Shown: positions 14,142 to 22,382, counted from the first letter of the stretch. The stretch is DNA of 22,685 nt from an uncultured Pseudomonadota bacterium (GCA_937876385.1 CALFHQ010000622.1:1-22685); one strand, 5' to 3'. A program made the numbers and translations. Notes: generated from the letters alone by a model not told the origin.

Positions 14142-17033
14142 ATGACACGACGACTGATGGTGATGCTGCTCACAGCGGGACTGACTCTAGCTTGCGGAAG
14201 CTCTGGCGGCGACGGCGACAAGAAAGACCTCAAGGTCGATCAAACCGACGTGTTCAAAGACAACAATCCCTTCCCGACGGACATTACAGAGGAAACGAAA
14301 GACACCATCGTGTTCCCCGATCTAAAAGAGGACAACTGCTGCGACTCCGACGGCATTTCCCCTGACATCGACATCGACTCAACAGGTGACCTCGACGGTG
14401 AAATCAAACCGGACATCCAGGTTCAGTGCACTAAGGACTCCGACTGCGAAGAAGTCATGGTGGGGCTCGGCCCCTGCCAGAAGGCCGTATGCAACAAGCA
14501 CCTGGGGCTGTGTGTTCCAGGCAGCAGGCCCATGGGTTCTCTTTGTGATGATGACGATCTGTGTACTTACGGCACGACCTGCAACGAATTGGGAGAATGC
14601 GTGGGCTCCTCGGTGGTCTGCGACGATGGAAACATCTGCACCACCGATTCCTGCCAACCGGAAGTCGGATGCGTGGTGGAAAACAACGACAACGTCTGCA
14701 ACGACGGAAACGGATGCACCCAGAACGACCGCTGCACCGAAGGGGCCTGCAAGGGAGAGACGTCCCCGGAGTGCACCTGCCAGGACAACTCGGACTGCGC
14801 ATTCTACGACGACAACAACCTGTGCAACGGAGTCGTACAGTGCATCTTCGAACAGTGCAAGATCCCGTCGGCGAGCATTGTCACCTGCGACACCGACTCT
14901 GATTCCCAATGCATCAAGACCGTCTGTTCCCCCTCCACGGGGCAGTGCGAGGCCGTGATTCGAGGGAACGGGCGTCCCTGTGACGACGAAGACGCCTGCA
15001 CAATTGGGGATCTCTGTTTGAACGGGGACTGTATCGGTGCAGCGCCCAGACCCTGCGACGACGACAACCCATGCACCCTGGATACCTGCGACGCCGATAC
15101 CGGTTGCCTCCACGAATTCAATCAGTACCCGTGCGACGATGGAGACACCTGCACCATCAACGACCAGTGCCGGTATGGCCAGTGCTATCCGGGAACCGCC
15201 AACGAATGCGACGACTCCACCTGCTATCCCAAGTGGAACCTCGTTTGTGGCGCTCAGGACAGTTGGTCCACCGCCGGAAACGGGAGCACAAACAACCTCG
15301 ACGTCTATGCCTGCCCCACCGGAGCCATGGAAGGGCCCGAGTACACGTACTCCTTCGTGGCCTCGTACGATGGACAGGCTACCCTCACGGTGACTTCCGA
15401 AACTCCCGAGTTGTGGGCCTTCGTCCTGGAAAGTCGAAACACCGGATGCGACTCCCTCAACTGCCGAGCCGCCTCAAACGGCATCGTCACCTTCGACGTC
15501 TTTCAGGGACAGACCTACTACATCGTTCTCGACAGCCCGGTGGAAGAGGGGGTGTTCTACACCGTGGAACTCGACTGCATGCCCCACCTTGAGTTGAACT
15601 GTGCCAATGGACTGGATGACGACGGAGACGAGCTGGTGGACTGCGACGACCTTGATTGCGCCGACACACAAGAATGCCCCGCACCCTTCTGCCTTCCCAT
15701 CTGGAACCTCCAGTGCAACACAACCGACTTCGGCGCCAACTACGGATTGGGAACCACCGACGCCATTGATCGCTACTCCGACTTGAGCCAGGGGGCTGGA
15801 TGCCTGGACAACGAGTGGGACTACGACGGCCCCGAATTCGCCTACCGCTTCGATGCCCCCGGCAACATCGATGTCACCATCGAGTTGTCCAACGAATCGG
15901 CTCAAACCGACCTGCTCATTCTCAAAGAGACGAACCAGGGATGCGCTCCAATGGATTGCATTGCGTGGGGTCAGAAGAAGGTAACCTTCCCCGCCGAAGG
16001 AGGGGAAACGTACTACTTCGTTGTGGACGGATACCACGGCGCTGAAGGCTCCTTCAATATCGAGGTGCGGTGCTCGCAGTTCGTGGAAACAAATTGCGCC
16101 GATGGAGTCGACAACGACCTGGATTCACATGTGGACTGCGCCGACGACGATTGCTCGCAAGCCTTCGAGTGCATTGGACACTGCGAGCCTGTACAGAGCA
16201 TCGGCTGTGGATTCAAAGACGCCTTCGCCAACTTTGGTTGGGGCTCCACCACAGCCATCGACCATTACGCTTGCACTTCATACGACTATGCGGGTCCCGA
16301 AGTCGCCTATCGATTCTCCGCCCCCTTCGACGTCGAAGTCACGGCAGGGCTGGAGCTCAACGCACACTCCCTCGATATTCTCCTCCTCGAAGGGGACACC
16401 TGCGACCCAGACAATTGCATCAAGTACGGCCTCAACGACATCACTTTCGTCGCCGAGGCAAACAAAACCTATGACATCGTAATCGATGGATTCGTCGGGG
16501 ACCCCCTCGGGACATTCCTGCTCAACGTAGAGTGCAACCCGACCACCGAAGTGGACTGCGCCGACGGACTCGACAACGATGGCGATGGACTCACCGATTG
16601 CGCTGACGAAGAAGACTGCAGCCTCTCCGACAAGTGCCCCCACTGCCTCGCAGAGAACACCTTAAGCTGCGGAGACCAGGATCAGTGGAACAACAACAAC
16701 CCCGACACCACCGACGAGATCCCGCAGTACGGATGCGCTGCCGCGACCTTCGATGGTCCTGAGTTCTCTTACTTCTTCGAGCCAGAAGCTACCGGCAACG
16801 TCACCTTGACGCTGAACTCGACGCAGTGGGATCTCGACCTCTTCGTCCTCCAGGACAACGGCTACGGATGCAACCCGGCCAACTGCATTGCTTGGGGAAC
16901 CAACACGGTGAAATTCAACGCCCAAAAGGGACTTCGATACTACTTTGTGGTGGACGGTTACGGCAAAGCTCCAACCGGATTTGGCCCCACCTTCGGGACC
17001 TCCGACTATACTCTCACCGTGGATTGCGACTGA
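14142..17033 (+). CDS. Large Cys-rich lipoprotein with four repeated beta-sandwich units and acidic Ca-type linkers
   Basis: A 963-residue secreted protein. The ATG at 14142 is chosen over the upstream frame opening at 14028 because AAGGAG lies about seven bases before it and it opens into a lipoprotein signal (MTRRLMVMLLTAGLTLA-C18). An Asp-rich tether covers about 20-85. Residues 85-355 hold repeated Cys modules such as CDDGNICTTDSC and CDDDNPCTLDTC, similar to CDDGxxCT repeats of myxobacterial and slime-mould surface proteins. From about 361 to the end there are four units of 110-145 residues, each with a W/Q-x-C start, a GPE(F/Y).Y.F strand and a YY.VVDG-like strand, resembling bacterial pre-peptidase C-terminal type sandwiches. 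The first three units are each followed by an Asp-rich loop (CADGVDNDLDSHVDC type) that looks calcium-binding. No catalytic motif is seen. A binding or adhesive surface role is an inference. The last 20 bases overlap lipA in antisense. Confidence 0.85.
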   Translation: MTRRLMVMLLTAGLTLACGSSGGDGDKKDLKVDQTDVFKDNNPFPTDITEETKDTIVFPDLKEDNCCDSDGISPDIDIDSTGDLDGEIKPDIQVQCTKDSDCEEVMVGLGPCQKAVCNKHLGLCVPGSRPMGSLCDDDDLCTYGTTCNELGECVGSSVVCDDGNICTTDSCQPEVGCVVENNDNVCNDGNGCTQNDRCTEGACKGETSPECTCQDNSDCAFYDDNNLCNGVVQCIFEQCKIPSASIVTCDTDSDSQCIKTVCSPSTGQCEAVIRGNGRPCDDEDACTIGDLCLNGDCIGAAPRPCDDDNPCTLDTCDADTGCLHEFNQYPCDDGDTCTINDQCRYGQCYPGTANECDDSTCYPKWNLVCGAQDSWSTAGNGSTNNLDVYACPTGAMEGPEYTYSFVASYDGQATLTVTSETPELWAFVLESRNTGCDSLNCRAASNGIVTFDVFQGQTYYIVLDSPVEEGVFYTVELDCMPHLELNCANGLDDDGDELVDCDDLDCADTQECPAPFCLPIWNLQCNTTDFGANYGLGTTDAIDRYSDLSQGAGCLDNEWDYDGPEFAYRFDAPGNIDVTIELSNESAQTDLLILKETNQGCAPMDCIAWGQKKVTFPAEGGETYYFVVDGYHGAEGSFNIEVRCSQFVETNCADGVDNDLDSHVDCADDDCSQAFECIGHCEPVQSIGCGFKDAFANFGWGSTTAIDHYACTSYDYAGPEVAYRFSAPFDVEVTAGLELNAHSLDILLLEGDTCDPDNCIKYGLNDITFVAEANKTYDIVIDGFVGDPLGTFLLNVECNPTTEVDCADGLDNDGDGLTDCADEEDCSLSDKCPHCLAENTLSCGDQDQWNNNNPDTTDEIPQYGCAAATFDGPEFSYFFEPEATGNVTLTLNSTQWDLDLFVLQDNGYGCNPANCIAWGTNTVKFNAQKGLRYYFVVDGYGKAPTGFGPTFGTSDYTLTVDCD

Positions 17034-17922
17034 TCTTCCCGACAAACTCCTCAGCTCGATAGCTCGAACGGACGAGGGGGGCAGAGGCGACGGAATCAAA
17101 ACCCATCTGCCTGGCAACATCCCCAAAGTGGGTGAATTCTTCTGGAGTCCAATAGCGGGCCACGGGATAATGCTTGGAAGACGGTCTCAGATACTGCCCC
17201 ATCGCCACATGACGGACCCCGACATTTCGTGCATCTCGAAGGGCCTCTTCCACCTCCGATACACTCTCCGACAACCCCAGCAACAGCGACGTCTTCGTGA
17301 CCACTCCGGCTTTGGCAAACCACTCCAGGACGGCGAGAGAGCGTTCGTAGGAGGCCCTTTGGTCTCGCACGAGGGGGGTGAGACGGCGGACAGTCTCCAG
17401 ATTGTGTCCAACCACATCCGCACCCGACGACAAGACAACCTTGAGAGCCTCTTCCTCCATGGCCAGATCAGGTATCAGCAACTCCACCATGGCAGAAGGA
17501 CTAGCTCCCTTGACTGCATGGACCGTGGCAGCGTAGTGCCCCGCTCCACCATCGGGGAGATCGTCTCGAGTCACCGAAGTGATGACCACGTACTTTAGCC
17601 CCAATTCGGATACCGCATCGGCAATGTGGCTGGGCTCCAAAGGGTCTGGAGGAGGGGGGGTGCGATGGGTGGATACAGCACAAAAGCGGCAATTCCGGGT
17701 GCATTGGGTGCCCAGAATCATGAACGTGGCGGTTCCGCATCGCCAGCAATCCCCGATGTTGGGACAACGTGCGGAGGTGCACACCGTGTGAAGGCTACCC
17801 CTCTTCAGCACCTTCGCCACTTGACGGACATCTCCTTCGTCGGTGGGAATCTTCACCTTCAACCATGAAGGCAATCTCTCCGGGTTTGAACTCCCTCCCT
17901 TCCCATTGGCGCCCTTTGTCAT
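17014..17922 (-). CDS. lipA: Lipoyl synthase
   Basis: A 302-residue radical SAM enzyme that inserts two sulfurs into protein-bound octanoyl groups to make lipoyl cofactors of 2-oxoacid dehydrogenases and the glycine cleavage system. The auxiliary-cluster motif CTSARCPNIGDC (CX4CX5C), the SAM-cluster motif CTRNCRFC (CX3CX2C) and the C-terminal RSSYRAEE, whose serine ligates the auxiliary cluster in known LipA structures, are all present. The start at 17922 fits the family length and has GGGGAGG about six bases upstream; an adjacent ATG at 17925 is nearly equivalent, and longer frames to 18069 run through the promoter region. No lipB or lplA is seen in the window. It is transcribed divergently from the kinase gene, and its end overlaps the repeat lipoprotein by 20 bases. 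Confidence 0.96.
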   Translation of the reverse strand: MTKGANGKGGSSNPERLPSWLKVKIPTDEGDVRQVAKVLKRGSLHTVCTSARCPNIGDCWRCGTATFMILGTQCTRNCRFCAVSTHRTPPPPDPLEPSHIADAVSELGLKYVVITSVTRDDLPDGGAGHYAATVHAVKGASPSAMVELLIPDLAMEEEALKVVLSSGADVVGHNLETVRRLTPLVRDQRASYERSLAVLEWFAKAGVVTKTSLLLGLSESVSEVEEALRDARNVGVRHVAMGQYLRPSSKHYPVARYWTPEEFTHFGDVARQMGFDSVASAPLVRSSYRAEEFVGKISRNPR

Positions 17923-17947
17923 CATCTTCCTCCCCAAATGCGCTCTT

Positions 17948-17975
17948 ACCATAGCCTTTGCGTTCCCAATTTCAA
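17948..17975 (-). promoter_or_regulatory. Candidate lipA promoter
   Basis: On the minus strand TTGAAA (17975-17970), 16 bases, TATGGT (17953-17948). The leader to the ATG at 17922 would be about 20 bases. It lies back to back with the kinase promoter. Confidence 0.45.
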
Positions 17976-17999
17976 GCAACATCCCACCTCCAACGGCGG

Positions 18000-18029
18000 T
18001 TGATGAGAGATTCCTCCCTGTGGTATAAC
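18000..18029 (+). promoter_or_regulatory. Candidate extended -10 promoter of the Ser/Thr kinase gene
   Basis: TTGATG (18000-18005), an 18-base spacer and TATAAC (18024-18029), with TG one base before the -10 box (18021-18022), the extended -10 arrangement. Transcription would begin near 18036, about 20 bases before the GTG at 18057. This argues against the longer reading frames that open at 17958 or 18003. Confidence 0.6.
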
Positions 18030-18056
18030 CAGAGCGATCTTCAACAGGGGGCCAGC

Positions 18057-19919
18057 GTGGAAGGAACACAACTCGGTCAGTACGTCATCCTCGGGAAACT
18101 AGGGGCCGGTGGCATGGCCAACGTCTACATTGCACGCCACCAGCGACTGGGGCATGTCGTCGCTCTGAAAATCCTCCACACTCAATACCAGCAGAACGAA
18201 GAGATCAGAGTCCGCTTCCTGGACGAAGCAAGAATCCAAGCCAATCTCCGACATCCCAACATTCTCACCGTACAAGACATCATCGAGCTTCCCGATTTCA
18301 GCGGAATGGTCATGGACTTCCTCGTCGGAGGAACTCTGGATGCGCTCTATCGAAACGTCCCGGACAAACGCCTGAATTCCGGCCAATTCCTCACGCTGTT
18401 CATGCCCATCCTGGATGCTCTGCACTACGCCCACGACGCCGGAATCGTCCACCGAGATCTCAAACCCTCAAACATCTTCCTCCAGAAAATGCAGCACGGA
18501 GTCATTCCAAAGCTGATGGACTTTGGAATAGCGAAACTTCGAACTTCCGCACTCCAGTCCCAGGTCACGGTCGCAGGCTCTATGTTGGGAACCCCCCAAT
18601 ACATGGCCCCGGAGCAGTTCACCGATTCCAGCACCGTGGACGCCCGAGCCGATATCTACGCGCTGGGAGCCTCCATGTTCGAGGCACTCGCAGGTCGCTA
18701 TCCATACGATGCCGTGCAAATAACAGAGATCATGCGGGCCGTCCTGTCCGGGGATGTCAGGAAACCCTCGGAGTTTGCCGACATCGACCCCGAAATTGAA
18801 TCCGTCGTGATGCGATGCCTGGCCCTGAAAAGAGAAGACCGGTACGCCTCCGCCGCTGCCGTCCTCCAAAGCCTGCAGACCATCGCAAGCCGAATTCCCC
18901 CCCAGCCCATTTCACCCAAAGACGTCCCCCACGAAGACCTCAAGAGGAAGGGAATCGACGTCAACACCCCAATCACCGCAGCAGGAAAGAATGACGTCCG
19001 GTCGACCAACCCGCCGACCGCCGGAGAGACGCCCTCCACTGCCGAAACATCGAAAGAGCTTCCCCCGGAAGCGGAGACCGACACCGACGACGACACCGTC
19101 GCCGACTCGACCCCGAAGACGGTCTCCCCGAAAGCTGGAGGCTCTTCAAAGTCCACCCGATATATCGTTCTGGGCCTCGTCATCGTGGGGCTGACTCTCG
19201 GAACCTGGGCCATCTTGTCCCTCACGAGTTCCGACCCGAAAACCAAGACAGAAAAGAGCCAGAAGACCACTCAGGAAAATGTGGAGACACCTGAAAAGAC
19301 TCCCGCTCAAAGAAACCCAATTGAGCAGGAACACCCCATCGAACCAGCCGTCGTCAAAACCCTCGAGACGATACCGGGTCTGGCGCTGGGTGTGCCTTGT
19401 GAATCCCCCATGAACCCACAAATGACTCGCACCGTGAATGCCATTCTCAAGGCTGGCTGGCGGGGAACCACCTTGCGCTCCACGACACCTGCGACCACCC
19501 TCGATTCTCTCGGAACAACCTCTGATCTGTTGCATCAGTTCGAGCTTCAGCGCAGCAACGACAAGGTCACCAAAACCCTGTACTCCTGGGCAAAGAAAGC
19601 CACCGCACCCACTCGAGGGGGAGAATGGGATATCGCTGCGTTGAAACAGCTCGCCGCTGATCTGGCAGAAAACAAGGAAATGGAACCATATATCGAAACA
19701 AAGGTCAGGCTGCTGTGCGAGACTTCACCCCTCACTGACCGGGGGATGTCTCAGGAAAGCTCGACCCTTTTTGAACAAATCCTGAGCGAGTCCGGGCTCG
19801 CCAGAGACTCCTTCACCAGATTGGACAGGATCCCCGACTCCAACCCCTGGCTCAACGCTGAGATTCACACCCGGGCCATTTGCTGTCTGCTATCGTCTCA
19901 GAGCATCCCCTTAAAGTGA
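18057..19919 (+). CDS. Membrane-anchored eukaryotic-type Ser/Thr protein kinase (PknB-like)
   Basis: A 620-residue kinase. The GTG start is supported by AGGGGG a few bases upstream and by a promoter lying inside the longer frame. The kinase domain (about 9-275) is complete: glycine loop GKLGAGGMANVY, Lys38, alpha-C Glu57, catalytic loop HRDLKPSN (Asp134), DFG (Asp155) and APEQ (Glu186). It is an RD kinase and should be active and regulated by activation-loop phosphorylation. A Pro/Thr/Asp/Glu-rich juxtamembrane linker (about 280-365) leads to one helix (about 369-390), so the C-terminal 230 residues should be periplasmic. That part is charged near the membrane, then contains an unassigned domain with four cysteines (PCESP, LLCETS and a CC pair near the end). 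No PASTA, TPR or WD repeats are visible, so the signal sensed is unknown. It ends 30 bases from the convergent tatC. Confidence 0.93.
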   Translation: MEGTQLGQYVILGKLGAGGMANVYIARHQRLGHVVALKILHTQYQQNEEIRVRFLDEARIQANLRHPNILTVQDIIELPDFSGMVMDFLVGGTLDALYRNVPDKRLNSGQFLTLFMPILDALHYAHDAGIVHRDLKPSNIFLQKMQHGVIPKLMDFGIAKLRTSALQSQVTVAGSMLGTPQYMAPEQFTDSSTVDARADIYALGASMFEALAGRYPYDAVQITEIMRAVLSGDVRKPSEFADIDPEIESVVMRCLALKREDRYASAAAVLQSLQTIASRIPPQPISPKDVPHEDLKRKGIDVNTPITAAGKNDVRSTNPPTAGETPSTAETSKELPPEAETDTDDDTVADSTPKTVSPKAGGSSKSTRYIVLGLVIVGLTLGTWAILSLTSSDPKTKTEKSQKTTQENVETPEKTPAQRNPIEQEHPIEPAVVKTLETIPGLALGVPCESPMNPQMTRTVNAILKAGWRGTTLRSTTPATTLDSLGTTSDLLHQFELQRSNDKVTKTLYSWAKKATAPTRGGEWDIAALKQLAADLAENKEMEPYIETKVRLLCETSPLTDRGMSQESSTLFEQILSESGLARDSFTRLDRIPDSNPWLNAEIHTRAICCLLSSQSIPLK

Positions 19920-19949
19920 GTTCCCCGCCCTGCCGAGACTGCAGATTGG

Positions 19950-21710
19950 CTAAAGATCCGACAGCGCCCCTTTCAATTCCTCGGAGCGACGCACCACCTC
20001 AACACCATCCAGCTCCCCGCTAAGCTTCAAGATTCGACGTTTGACCTCCATCTCCAAATCGGTAGGCAGAAGAGGAGCTACCGACTCCAAAACGCAGTTG
20101 GGGGTCTCGCAACGCACTCCACGGACATCGTGCCTTCCGGGAAGAGTTTCAGTCAATACAGCCAATCTGGCATCGACAGTTCTCAAAGATGCCGCCATTT
20201 CCTCGTCCCCTGGAGCACATCGCTGGGACAGTTGGCGCACGGCATCTCGAAGCTCGAGAAGCGCAGCTACAGTCGGCTCAACGTCCCCCGAAAGGGACGC
20301 ACTTTTCTGGAAACTGTCTCGGTGCTCCTCGATGAGTTCTCGGAAATCTTCGGCCTCCGCAGGGTCCTTGAACGCCATTGCCACCTCCTGAACCGGAGGA
20401 TCCACCCACAGGCTGGCCGTCACATATGTACTCAACTGAGCAGAATCGAGGGACACCGCCCGGTAGAAGATCCAGTCCGCTTCCCCAATAGTAGAATAGG
20501 GCGCCGGGGCAACAATCCCCTGGTCCATGTTGTGAAGAAGACGAGCCACGGGAATGGGAGCACCCAGAATCCAGACACCGGAGACTTCCTCGCAAGAAAA
20601 GGGCGCCTCTCCCTCAAGGAAATCGGCCAGAGAATCGCAATCCACCCCCTCCCTGGCACCCTCCACGATCAACACAGCCCCTTCCTCGTACTCCGCACAT
20701 GTGCAATTTCCGTCTTCCTCCAAGGTCAAAGCCTGCAACGACGACACAGCCCCGCAGGAAATGGGCAACATCGAAGGTTTGGCGCGAGTCACCTGGAGCG
20801 CCCCCGTGGGCAAGGCCTCCAAAGGGCTCACGCTGGAAGGAAGGCCCATGACAACAACAAGACCTGCCAGACCGACAACCCCAATCCCCAAAATCCAATC
20901 CGGCCCACGACGAACATCCGACGCCCCTTCGTTGCTCTTCTCCATCAGATAGGAAAAACCGATACCGATGAAGTACAAGACAGTAAGGGGCACCGCCATG
21001 AGCACCTGCGAAACAACGTCCGGAGGGGTCAAAAGCGATCCCAGCGCAAAAGCAATGACGATGAAATAACGGATCCACTTGATGTAGTTTCGATAGCTGA
21101 TGAGAGGGGTCGCCGCCAACAGAATCATCACCAGAGGCAGCTCGAAAATCACCCCAAACCCGACCAGGAAGGTGAACGCCGTAGAATAGGCGCTCCGCAT
21201 CGTGACCTGGAACTCCACCCCTCCGCTTCCCAATGTGAAACCCGCCAGGAAATCGACTACCAACGGCAACACGAACCGATAAGCAAAGAGCAGGCCGATG
21301 ACGAACATGAACAGGGAGAACGTCACAACCCGGCGAAGGGGACGGATTTCCGACCGGCGCAGTCCAGGCTTCACGAACAACCACAATTGCCAAAGGGCGA
21401 CTGGAATCACAACGAGGATGGAAGCTACCGCAGACATCTTCAAGTAAACGAGAATCGCCTCGGTAGTCTCCAGAGCCGTCAAACGGTAAATGCCGTGGTG
21501 AGCCAACCCTTCCTTCACCGGCCGGGTAAACATGGCAAACAGCCACTCACGGTATACCCAGGTCAACATGAAGGTACCCAGAAACGCCAACGCCACAACC
21601 ACGATCCGATTCCTGAGTTCTGAGAGATGATCCCAGAAACTCGCCGAGCTGGAATCAGAGGGTTCCTCTACATAGGGATCCCCCGGGGGGGGAAGGAGCT
21701 CACGACTCAT
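19950..21710 (-). CDS. tatC: Sec-independent translocase TatC with an extra helix and a ~300-residue Cys-containing C-terminal domain
   Basis: A 586-residue protein; ordinary TatC has about 240-270 residues. The TatC core (about 20-258) has six helices and the family signatures: HLSELRNR (28-35), WQLWLFVKPGLRRSE (Glu121), GFGVIFELPLV (Glu190) and LTPPDVVSQVLMAVP (227-241). In the segment after it, Phe247 occupies a position where relatives I recall have Glu (LYEIG). TatC is the twin-arginine receptor of the Tat translocase for folded proteins in the inner membrane. Here a seventh helix (about 272-290) should carry residues 291-586 into the periplasm. That tail has eight cysteines (319, 336, 338, 358, 373, 498, 534, 539), while the first 318 residues have none. 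The ATG overlaps the end of tatA by 11 bases, suggesting translational coupling. No frameshift or stop separates core and tail. Confidence 0.93.
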   Translation of the reverse strand: MSRELLPPPGDPYVEEPSDSSSASFWDHLSELRNRIVVVALAFLGTFMLTWVYREWLFAMFTRPVKEGLAHHGIYRLTALETTEAILVYLKMSAVASILVVIPVALWQLWLFVKPGLRRSEIRPLRRVVTFSLFMFVIGLLFAYRFVLPLVVDFLAGFTLGSGGVEFQVTMRSAYSTAFTFLVGFGVIFELPLVMILLAATPLISYRNYIKWIRYFIVIAFALGSLLTPPDVVSQVLMAVPLTVLYFIGIGFSYLMEKSNEGASDVRRGPDWILGIGVVGLAGLVVVMGLPSSVSPLEALPTGALQVTRAKPSMLPISCGAVSSLQALTLEEDGNCTCAEYEEGAVLIVEGAREGVDCDSLADFLEGEAPFSCEEVSGVWILGAPIPVARLLHNMDQGIVAPAPYSTIGEADWIFYRAVSLDSAQLSTYVTASLWVDPPVQEVAMAFKDPAEAEDFRELIEEHRDSFQKSASLSGDVEPTVAALLELRDAVRQLSQRCAPGDEEMAASLRTVDARLAVLTETLPGRHDVRGVRCETPNCVLESVAPLLPTDLEMEVKRRILKLSGELDGVEVVRRSEELKGALSDL

Positions 21711-22119
21711 CTTTCTCTTCCCCGGTTTCGCTGTTGGTCTCGGGCGCCTCTCCGACAGAGCCTCCCCCGCTCTTTGAGTCTGCGACCTTGGAGTCAGCAA
21801 CCTTGCTATCCTCGGGAATGGTGTGCCGAGGTGGGATGGAACCCGGACGGCGGACTGGACCGGGACGGCGACGATTCAAGGGCCCCAAGTCGATGTCGTC
21901 CACGCCGATCTCCTCTCGGATCTCGTCTGTGGCCTGCCGAATTCCCCGCATCGTCTTTCCCAACGAGCGGGCCAGATCGGGCAACTGCTTGGGACCAAAG
22001 ATGATCAGAACGAGCACCAGAATGAGCACCAATTCACCGGAACCGATGGAGGAGAAAAGTCCCAAGGGGCCCGGAATCAAGGCGCTCGCCGCTTGCATCG
22101 CAGAAAACATTGGGGTCAT
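21700..22119 (-). CDS. tatA: Tat translocase subunit TatA/TatB family
   Basis: A protein of about 139 residues. GSGELVLILVLVLIIFGPKQLP (first half at 26-39) is the TatA/B membrane helix and FGP hinge, followed by an amphipathic helix (about 48-71) and a charged, Pro-rich tail. TatA oligomers form the pore of the Tat system with TatC; the Glu before the helix occurs in both TatB and some TatA proteins, so the paralogue is not certain. No second copy is in the window. The start is unclear: GAGGAG precedes in-frame GTG, TTG, TTG, GTG and ATG codons (22131 to 22119), and ATG 22119 is used here at about 11 bases from the SD. ATGs at 22110 and 22098 would give a more usual short N-terminus but lack an SD. 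The tail carries a duplicated KVADS unit. It overlaps tatC by 11 bases. Confidence 0.9.
   Translation of the reverse strand: MTPMFSAMQAASALIPGPLGLFSSIGSGELVLILVLVLIIFGPKQLPDLARSLGKTMRGIRQATDEIREEIGVDDIDLGPLNRRRPGPVRRPGSIPPRHTIPEDSKVADSKVADSKSGGGSVGEAPETNSETGEEKDES
21776..21805. repeat. Tandem 15-bp direct repeat in the tatA tail
   Basis: Two consecutive 15-base copies (gagtctgcgaccttg and gagtcagcaaccttg, two differences) encode the doubled KVADS unit. In-frame repeat copy number could change without disrupting the gene. Confidence 0.7.
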
Positions 22120-22160
22120 CACCAACAACACTCCTCAGTCCCCGACGAGGGACCGCCCTA

Positions 22161-22188
22161 ATCATAGGAGAATCGGCAAGAAATACAA
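22161..22188 (-). promoter_or_regulatory. Possible tatA-tatC promoter
   Basis: On the minus strand TATGAT (22166-22161) is a good -10 box. The best upstream partner, TTGTAT (22188-22183, 16-base spacing), is weak. Transcription would begin about 30-35 bases before the tatA start region. Confidence 0.3.
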
Positions 22189-22319
22189 CGGCTGTCGCAA
22201 ACACCACGATCATTGCTCGCCGATTCACCTTCACACTCACCGAAGGGTCCACGAGACGAAGGAACCCAGCCCGATGGCGTCCGCCAACCAATTGGGTGAA
22301 TTTGGACAAACACACGCAA

Positions 22320-22336
22320 GATAGCGGCTAGCTATC
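22320..22336. repeat. Short inverted repeat GATAGC-5-GCTATC
   Basis: Six-base arms flank GGCTA in the intergenic region between divergent genes. It could be an operator half-site pair or chance. Confidence 0.35.
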
Positions 22337-22382
22337 CACCTCGGCCATTCTGAAAAAAGTGCTACTGCAACCCAGACATTTC

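Noticed and set aside
14142..14201. Twin-arginine export of the repeat lipoprotein (starts MTRRLMVML) given the tat genes in the window
   Set aside because: The n-region is only four residues and the consensus after RR is poor; an ordinary Sec lipoprotein signal explains it, and its disulfides also suit Sec export.
14600..15200. Regular Asp/Cys codon repeats suggesting a CRISPR or satellite array
   Set aside because: Periodicity is at protein level (CDDGxxCT modules), units differ in DNA sequence and length, and the frame is continuous.
20130..21623. Open plus-strand frame of 497 codons antisense to tatC
   Set aside because: Its translation is low-complexity and rich in His, Arg and Gln, no motif is present, and the opposite strand has clear TatC signatures.
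22034..22315. Minus-strand frame with a hydrophobic segment upstream of tatA
   Set aside because: It overlaps tatA in another frame, covers the probable tat promoter and has no SD.
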